Made by a program: the position numbers and the translations under genes. Positions 57,246 to 64,000 of a stretch of DNA of 64,000 nucleotides are shown here, piece by piece (the first letter of the stretch is position 1; the number at the start of each line of letters is the position of its first letter). The notes beneath the pieces were generated by a model, which saw only the letters and a list, made by a program, of their open reading frames with translations, made no database searches and had not been told where the DNA came from. The stretch is from Phymorhynchus buccinoides (lineage: Eukaryota; Mollusca; Gastropoda; Neogastropoda; Raphitomidae): NCBI GenBank assembly GCA_017654935.2, contig CM065689.1, positions 60,361,276-60,425,275 on the forward strand, written 5' to 3'.

Positions 57246-58480
57246 GTACTGCGCAGGGTCCACTTTGACTAGAGGTCACAGGGAGAAGGTTCCACTTTGA
57301 CTAGAGGTCACAGGGAGAAGGGTCCACTTTGACTAGAGGTCACAGGGAGAAGGTACTCCACTTTGACTAGAGGTCACAGGGAGAAGGGTCCACTTTGACT
57401 AGAGGTCACAGGGAGAAGGTTCCACTTTGACTAGAGGTCACAGGGAGAAGGTTCCACTTTGACTAGAGGTCACAGGGAGAAGGTTCCACTTTGACTAGAG
57501 GTCACAGGGAGAAGGTTCCACTTTGACTAGAGGTCACAGGGAGAAGGTTCCACTTTGACTAGAGGTCACAGGGAGAAGGGTCCACTTTGACTAGAGGTCA
57601 CAGGGAGAAGGTACTATGCAGGGTCCACTTTGACTAGAGGTCACAGGGAGAAGGGTCCACTTTGACTAGAGGTCACAGGGAGAAGGTACTATGCAGGGTC
57701 CACTTTGACTAGAGGTCACAGGGAGAAGGTACTATGCAGGGTCCACTTTGACTAGAGGTCACAGGGAGAAGGGTCCACTTTGACTAGAGGTCACAGGGAG
57801 AAGGGTCCACTTTGACTAGAGGTCACAGGGAGAAGGTACTATGCAGGGTCCACTTTGACTAGAGGTCACAGGGAGAAGGTTCCACTTTGACTAGAGGTCC
57901 ACTTTGACTAGAGGTCCACAGGACTAGAGGTCACAGAGAGAAGGGTCCACTTTGACTAGAGGTCACAGGGAGAAGGTACTCCACTTTGACTAGAGGTCAC
58001 AGGGAGAAGGTTCCACTTTGACTAGAGGTCACAGGGAGAAGGGTCCACTTTGACTAGAGGTCACAGGGAGAAGGTCCACTTTGACTAGAGGTCACAGGGA
58101 GAAGGGTCCACTTTGACTAGAGGTCACAGGGAGAAGGTACTCCACTTTGACTAGAGGTCACAGGGAGAAGGGTCCTTTTTGACTAGAGGTCACAGGGAGA
58201 AGGTACTATGCAGGGTCCACTTTGACTAGAGGTCACAGGGAGAAGGGTCCACTTTGACTAGAGGTCACAGGGAGAAGGTACTATGCAGGGTCCACTTTGA
58301 CTAGAGGTCACAGGGAGAAGGTACTATGTCCACTTTGACTAGAGGTCACAGGGAGAAGGGTCCACTTTGACTAGAGGTCACAGGGAGAAGGTACTATGCA
58401 GGGTCCACTTTGACTAGAGGTCACAGGGAGAAGGGTCCACATTGACTAGAGGTCACAGGGAGAAGGTACAATGCAGGGTT
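57246..58480 (+). repeat. Donor-edge satellite, clean block
   Basis: About 35 units of 31-46 bp: GGTCCACTTTGACTAGAG, GTCACAGGGAGAAG, with or without GTACTATGCA. The first unit is continuous with the exon end: GACAGAGAGAAG|GTACTGCGCA is followed by GGGTCCACTTTGAC. The repeat therefore grew from the exon's last bases, its splice donor and the first bases of the intron. Confidence 0.95.
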
Positions 58481-58592
58481 TGTTTTTCATGCATGTTGAA
58501 CAGCAGTGCTGGAACTGGAGGTGAATTATTCTGTATGCTGACGATATGTTGATGATATGTTGATATGTTTATTTTTCCTGCCTGTTGAACAG

Positions 58593-58703
58593 ACGTTGAA
58601 CCAGCTGCAGACGCGCATTGCGGTGCTGGAACAGGAGGTCAAGGACAAGGAACAGGTCGTGACCCGATCCAACGACCTCTTGACCTCACAGCAAGACGCC
58701 AAG
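58593..58703 (+). CDS. SASS6: SAS-6 coiled-coil exon, fourth recognised
   Basis: The exon is 37 codons between acceptor CCTGTTGAACAG and donor GCCAAG|GTGCAC: TLNQLQTRIAVLEQEV, KDKEQVVTRSNDLL, TSQQDAK. It aligns closely with the SAS-6 stalk (vertebrate NQLQTKVAVLEQEIKDKDQ). It is intact and phase 0 at both ends, following directly on the exon at 57088. It is the last SAS-6 exon I can identify. The remaining stalk and the disordered C-terminus should lie further right or beyond the window. Confidence 0.93.
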
Positions 58704-58734
58704 GTGCACATCAACACACACATCGATGCATGGA

Positions 58735-58768
<34 letters not shown>

Positions 58769-58907
58769 CATAGCAAGACGCCAAGGTACATATGCATCAA
58801 TGAACGCATACATGCATGGACACACACACACACACACACACAAACAAACAACCTCCTGACCTCACAGCAATACGCCAAGGTGCACATCAACACACACATC
58901 GATGCAT

Positions 58908-58971
<64 letters not shown>

Positions 58972-59110
58972 CAAGACACAAATGACGTATAAGCAAAGCA
59001 AAAGACACCAAGGTACATATGCATCAAACCGCTGCAAGCACATACCTGCATATACACCTACACAGATGCACTTGCACACACGCATGGACACACACACACA
59101 CATGCATACA
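58704..59110 (+). repeat. CA microsatellites with copies of the exon end and donor
   Basis: Between (CA)n tracts, pieces of the preceding exon end recur: ATAGCAAGACGCCAAGGTAC (about 58770), CTGACCTCACAGCAATACG with CCAAGGTGCACATCAAC (about 58854-58890) and AAGACACCAAGGTACATATG (about 59003). Each retains a GT donor. Long His/Thr frames here are artefacts. Confidence 0.9.
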
Positions 59111-60055
59111 CATTTTACCCCGCAAAGCTTATCTCTTGAGTCATTTTGTGTGTGTGACTGCGCGCGTGTGTGTGTGTGTTATCTATTTTTTTATTCTTTG
59201 ATTCTTTTTATATCATGGTTCAGTGTTGATTCTAGAGCGCGGTCTTGCGGGATTCCCACATTTATTCCCCCTAGGACGCATAAAATCGCGAACAGTGCGG
59301 CCCAACTCACACACAAAAATAAAAACGAACGCACTTTTACTTAACGAGTGCGTAGTCGCGGCTGCTGTGTCTATAGCCTTCTCAATACTGAGTCGAACCG
59401 AGCATCCTTTCTGTCAACGTTTCTGATTGGCCGGTGACCCTGGCTTTGCCCAGTCACAGTAGGCCTAATTTTCACTCAGGAGCACAACTTTTCAGTCCGC
59501 CATTTTTGTTTTGGTGCACACTATCGAGCTCAATGCCACAGCCAGCGATTCTCGTTCTGTTGCAGGGCCTCTAAGGCGCAGTGAGCAAAGAAAACACAGC
59601 AAACTTGTTTTATTTCGTGGCCTATCAACGAAGGATGTTTGTACAAGTGAAACGGAACTCGCGATGCCGTTGTCAACCAGATCCGAGATTGGAACTTCTG
59701 CCCAACTAACTGAAAAGACGCGAAAAACAGTCTTTCCAAAGGCTTAGTTGTGTTTCAAGGAAGAGTGCGAGGGCGATAACATCGACAATGAGAGTTTTTA
59801 TGCGATCACTGAATCGGTGAAAGTCACAACTCGAACTATCTTGAGTGCGGCAGTTGTAAAGTGATGACTTCGGCCTGAGGGTCCACCTTTAAAGGAATAA
59901 TTATTTTTTCGAAAATGCACAAAACAGCGGCAGCAGAAAATAAGTGATTAAGAGTACAATAAGCTAAAAAGCTTATGCGAGGTACTTATTATGTTTCTTT
60001 GTTTTGATAATTTCTACTTTGTCTAACGTTGCCCACAACTGCTATGTGGTTAATG
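59111..60055. other. Intronic or intergenic sequence with decayed element debris
   Basis: A 78-codon frame at 59511-59747 and its continuation look like debris of a dispersed element, but no domain is recognisable. I find no further SAS-6 exon here. Confidence 0.35.
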
Positions 60056-60137
<82 letters not shown>

Positions 60138-60138
60138 T
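60056..60138 (+). repeat. CT then CA microsatellite
   Basis: A perfect (CT)n tract of about 64 bp is followed by (CA)n. Confidence 0.96.
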
Positions 60139-60295
60139 GTCTCTCTCAGTGTCTGTGTTTAAATGTTGCTGTCTGGGAATGTGCTCTTTCCTTTACTTTC
60201 TGTGGTCGCTGTGTTATTCTTCATTCTGTCTATCCTCCTGCAAAAAGACATAAAGTGCTAAAATGCATTCATACTGCTGGGTTTTGTTTAATTCT

Positions 60296-60412
60296 CGAAA
60301 AGCTCTTGGGTCCCTTCCTTTTATCCCAGGGGTCCCTTGGGGCTCCTTTTTTTCACCTGAGGGAGCCCCAGGGCTCCCTTTTTTGAAATCCTAGATGCAA
60401 CGCTGATGGTTG
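60296..60412. mobile_element. Fragment related to the CAGGGCTC element
   Basis: GGGTCCCTTGGGGCTCC and GGGAGCCCCAGGGCTCCC form an inverted pair resembling the terminal regions of the element at 46732-46966. No target duplication is visible. Confidence 0.4.
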
Positions 60413-60481
60413 TTGGCATGTGTATGTTTTGCCTCTGTGTGTGTGTGTGTGTGTGGGTGTCTGATCTACTATTTCATTCTT

Positions 60482-60551
60482 TTAAGATTGTAAGCGCTTA
60501 GGGCTTTTGTTAAGATTAAACGCCCTAAATATTTATTATTATTATTATTAT
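60482..60551 (+). mobile_element. LINE/SINE-type 3' end with TTA microsatellite tail
   Basis: GATTGTAAGCGCTTAGGGC, then AAACGCCCTAAATATT and (TTA)n resembles the paired GTAAGCGCTT...GGCGCTATATAAAT ends of many animal LINEs and SINEs with a TTA tail. Confidence 0.5.
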
Positions 60552-60709
60552 CTCTAAATAAAACTTCAGTCCTTTCCATTTTGTCTTTCTGGACTTCCGC
60601 TATATTCTTCAAATTGTGAAATGGGTTAGAAGTTTACCATAAATAGAAAGCTTGATTTTCTCACCCCCATTGACCCTTGTTTTTTAATGCTATGTAGAAA
60701 CGTTATTAA

Positions 60710-63182
60710 CCTTTAGCACGCTGCAGGCGCATTCAGTCACTGAGCCGATAGTCTCCCCTGTAGCTGCAGGCGCATTCAGTCGCTGAGCCGATGGTCTCCC
60801 CTGTAGCTGCAGGCGCATTCAGTCACTGAGCCGACAGTCTCCCCTGTAGCTGCAGGCGCATTCAGTCACTGAGCCGATAGTCTCCCCTGTAGCTGCAGGC
60901 GCATTCAGTCACTGAGCCGATAGTCTCCCCTGTAGCTGCAGGCGCATTCAGTCACTGAGCCGATAGTCTCCCCTGTAGCTGCAGGCCATTCAGTCGTCGA
61001 GCCGATAGTCTCCCCTGTAGCTGCAGGCGCATTCAGTCACTGAGCCGATAGTCTCCCCTGTAGCTGCAGGCGCATTCAGTCACTGAGCCGATAGTCTCCC
61101 CTGTAGCTGCAGGCCATTCAGTCGTCGAGCCGATAGTCTCCCCTGTAGCTGCAGGCGCATTCAGTCACTGAGCCGATAGTCTCCCCTGTAGCTGCAGGCG
61201 CATTCAGTCACTGAGCCGACAGTCTCCCCTGTAGCTGCAGGCCATTCAGTCACTGAGCCGATAGTCTCCCCTGTAGCTGCAGGCGCATTCAGTCACTGAG
61301 CCGATAGTCTCCCCTGTAGCTGCAGGCGCATTCAGTCACTGAGCCGATAGTCTCCCCTGTAGCTGCAGGCGCATTCAGTCACTGAGCCGATAGTCTCCCC
61401 TGTAGCTGCAGGCGCATTCAGTCACTGAGCCGATAGTCTCCCCTGTAGCTGCAGGCGCATTCAGTCACTGAGCCGATAGTCTCCCCTGTAGCTGCAGGCG
61501 CATTCAGTCACTGAGCCGACAGTCTCCCCTGTAGCTGCAGGCCATTCAGTCGTCGAGCCGATAGTCTCCCCTGTAGCTGCAGGCGCATTCAGTCACTGAG
61601 CCGATAGTCTCCCCTGTAGCTGCAGGCGCATTCAGTCACCGAGCCGATAGTCTCCCCTGTAGCTGCAGGCGCATTCAGTCACTGAGCCGATAGTCTCCCC
61701 TGTAGCTGCAGGCGCATTCAGTCGCCGAGCCGACAGTCTCCCCTGTAGCTGCAGGCGCATTCAGTCACTGAGCCGATAGTCTCCCCTGTAGCTGCAGGCC
61801 ATTCAGTCACTGAGCCGATAGTCTCCCCTGTAGCTGCAGGCCATTCAGTCGTCGAGCCGATAGTCTCCCCTGTAGCTGCAGGCCATTCAGTCGTCGAGCC
61901 GACAGTCTCCCCTGTAGCTGCAGGCCATTCAGTCGCCGAGCCGATAGTCTCCCCTGTAGCTGCAGGCCATTCAGTCACTGAGCCGATAGTCTCCCCTGTA
62001 GCTGCAGGCCATTCAGTCGTCGAGCCGATAGTCTCCCCTGTAGCTGCAGGCCATTCAGTCGCCGAGCTGATAGTCTCCCCTGTAGCTGCAGGCCATTCAG
62101 TCACTGAGCTGATAGTCTCCCCTGTAGCTGCAGGCCATTCAGTCACTGAGCTGATAGTCTCCCCTGTAGCTGCAGGCCATTCAGTCGCTGAGCCGATAGT
62201 CTCCCCTGTAGCTGCAGGCCATTCAGTCGTCGAGCCGATAGTCTCCCCTGTAGCTGCAGGCCATTCAGTCGCCGAGCCGATAGTCTCCCCTGTAGCTGTA
62301 GCTGCAGGCAGGCATTCAGTCACTGAGCTGATAGTCTCCCCTGTAGCTGCAGGCCATTCAGTCGCCGAGCCGATAGTCTCCCCTGTAGCTGCAGGTGCAT
62401 TCATGCACCCTCAGAGGGGTACCTAAAATCAATGCTTCGCGGACCTTATTTCTGTTACAACCTTACTTTACCTCACAACGAGGCTCGACTGCTTCTTTCT
62501 CTTCCGGCAAGCCACCATTTGCTTTTTTGGTTGTTGTATTGAATTTTTCAAAGTGTTGATCGGTCAGAAAGTAAAGTTCACTATCAAATATGGCGGATTT
62601 TCGTGTTGGCGAAGCTTTCCTACTGGAAATTAGCGTTGATGTTTGTTTAAATAATGAATTCTTAGGCTTTGTTAGGTCGGATATCGACAGTGAAAGGGAG
62701 GGGGGGTAGCCGATGTCAGTGTGACTCGATGAAGACGATCCGATATCGAATCGACCCGCGATTGTGATTCGGTACCGATTTTGACTACTCGGTTGAATTG
62801 AAAGAAAATTTTGCCTTTCATAATATTCTTAATGATATTTCCGCGAGTTATTTCGTTAAAGGGATCTAAGAGATGAGTTAATTAGTCAGTAGGCGAACTT
62901 TGAAGCAGACGGCACTCATTCCGACCGTCCCGAAACAGTAAGTCGCTTTGTTGATTTCGCTTCTTTTGTTTTTTCAACAACAAAACATACAGACAACAAA
63001 ATGCATCACATCAAAACTTTCCTCAATCATCTCTTTATTAGTATTCCAATAATCAAGTCTGCACACAACACACAGAGAAAATTAGAGCATTTTTAATCAA
63101 GTGGGTGTGAGCGTTTTTCACCGCCTCAAAAAGAATGCAGTGGCAGAGTACGGAACTCAGAAAAAGTGCAGCGTGCTAAAGG
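60710..63182. mobile_element. 2.47-kb piggyBac-like element with TTAA target sites
   Basis: Terminal inverted repeats CCTTTAGCACGCTGCA (60710-60725) and TGCAGCGTGCTAAAGG (63167-63182) are exact complements. TTAA flanks them at 60706-60709 and 63183-63186, the target duplication of piggyBac transposons. No transposase frame is present, so it is non-autonomous. The first 1.7 kb is a 42/43-bp minisatellite that starts right at the left inverted repeat. The right 0.77 kb is single-copy sequence including CAAATATGGCGG and a subterminal stretch. Confidence 0.85.
60720..62400 (+). repeat. 42/43-bp minisatellite inside the TTAA element
   Basis: About 40 units contain CTGCAGGCGCATTCAGTCAC or CTGCAGGCCATTCAGTC, then GAGCCGATAGTCTCCCCTG and TAG. 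The left part is mainly the 43-bp form with GGCGCATT. From about 61790 rightwards the 42-bp form with GGCCATT dominates. Only there does the minus strand stay open, as a repeated [14 protein letters not shown] peptide (about 220 codons). No start context, domain or flanking exon supports translation. Confidence 0.96.
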
Positions 63183-63186
63183 TTAA

Positions 63187-63575
63187 GATTTTCACTCTTC
63201 TAGCGCTATGTATGTTATGATCTTGGTTGTCCGTTCCATCTCACTCTTCTAGCGCTATGTATGTTATGATCTTGGTTGTCCGTTCCATCTCACTCTTCTA
63301 GCGCTATGTATGTTATGATCTTGGTTGTCTTCCATCTCACTATTCTAACGCTATGTATGTTATGATCATGGTTGTCCGTTCGTCTCACTCTTCTAGCGCT
63401 AGTGTATGTGATGATCTTGGTTGTCCGTTCCATCTCACCTTCTAGCGCTATGTATGTTATGATCTTGGTTGTCCGTTCCATCTCACTCTTCTAGGGCTAT
63501 GTATGTTATGACAAACCGTTCTCTGCTCTTCTGGTGGGATGTATGTTATGATGATTGGTTGTGGGTTCCATCTCA
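63187..63575 (+). repeat. 49-bp tandem repeat
   Basis: About seven units contain TCTAGCGCTATGTATGTTATG, ATCTTGGTTGTCCGTTCC and ATCTCACTC, starting just outside the right TTAA site of the mobile element. Later units degrade. Confidence 0.92.
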
Positions 63576-63654
63576 ACCGACAAGATTCAATACGGTAACT
63601 ATATTTTTAAAGTGCGCGGAAAAAAATGACATAAACTCTGAAAATATACATTGA

Positions 63655-64000
63655 CAGGGTGCATGGAGACAAACGTCTCTGCATTTGGTGGGAGTGTAGA
63701 GTGATGTCTTGGGCCAATGGATTCACCCATAGTGCTGGAAGAGTTCATCATGACAGGGTGCATGGAGACAAACGTCTCTGCATTTGGTGGGAGTGTAGAG
63801 TGATGTCTTGGGCCAATGGATTCACCCATGGTGCTGGAAGAGTTCATCATGGCAGGGTGCATGGAGACAAACGTCTCTGCATTTGGTGGGAGTGTAGAGA
63901 TGATGTCTTGGGCCAATGGATTCACCCATGGTGCTAGAAGAGTTCATCATGACAGGGTGCATGGAGACAAACGTCTCTGCATTTGGTGGGAGTGTAGAGA
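63655..64000 (+). repeat. 99-bp tandem repeat running off the window
   Basis: Three and a half units (starts near 63661, 63760, 63859 and 63959) contain GCATGGAGACAAACGTCTC, TGCATTTGGTGGGAGTG and GGGCCAATGGATTCACCCA. As 99 is a multiple of three, both strands stay open, giving repeat peptides that are not evidence of a gene. The third unit has one extra base (AGAGATGATG). Confidence 0.95.

Noticed and set aside
59511..59747. 78-residue frame as a 3' SAS-6 exon
   Set aside because: The sequence does not resemble the SAS-6 stalk or tail and lacks splice sites in the right phase.
61718..62404. 228-residue [12 protein letters not shown] repeat protein on the minus strand
   Set aside because: It exists only where the minisatellite unit is 42 bp, with no start context, domain or expression clue.

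Overview
This is a eukaryotic window from an invertebrate genome, most likely a lophotrochozoan and plausibly a mollusc. The evidence is interrupted coding exons with GT-AG introns, very heavy satellite and minisatellite content, CR1/jockey-like LINE pieces, a FLYWCH-MULE transposase relic, several foldback elements and a piggyBac-like TTAA element. The species cannot be fixed from the sequence alone. A run of exactly 500 N at 18501-19000 is a scaffold gap. Several stretches carry dense single-base indels in otherwise regular repeats and in coding exons, as expected of under-polished long-read sequence.

Layout. 1-13285 is a degenerate 23-bp satellite. 14096-17180 is a strand-asymmetric polypyrimidine array. 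17181-29500 holds the gap, a 98-bp C tract, small hairpin elements, two decayed LINE copies, a FLYWCH-MULE relic split by one of them, and a near-perfect 1-kb palindrome (27697-28684). The part from 30199 to at least 58703 is one plus-strand gene, recognised exon by exon as SAS-6 (SASS6), the centriolar cartwheel protein. I place nine exons: five for the globular head, including the PISA region, and four for the start of the coiled-coil stalk. The 3' end lies beyond the window or was not recognised. 60710-63182 is a 2.47-kb element with 16-bp terminal inverted repeats between TTAA sites, most of it filled by a 42/43-bp minisatellite. The right edge has 49-bp and 99-bp tandem arrays.

The most unusual feature is the structure of the SASS6 gene. 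Next to most of its exons sit tandem arrays or partial copies whose repeat unit is a piece of that exon together with its splice site and flanking intron. There are about 50 copies of the exon-4 end (35259-41665), three of exon 5, six of the start of the 54274 exon, about a dozen of the acceptor side of the 57088 exon, dozens of units carrying that exon's donor edge, and several of the end of the 58593 exon. The introns are therefore loaded with decoy splice sites. Exons 3, 4 and 57088 carry frameshifts, and the last also has an in-frame stop. These could be assembly errors, a decaying paralogue or real changes, and the sequence alone does not decide.
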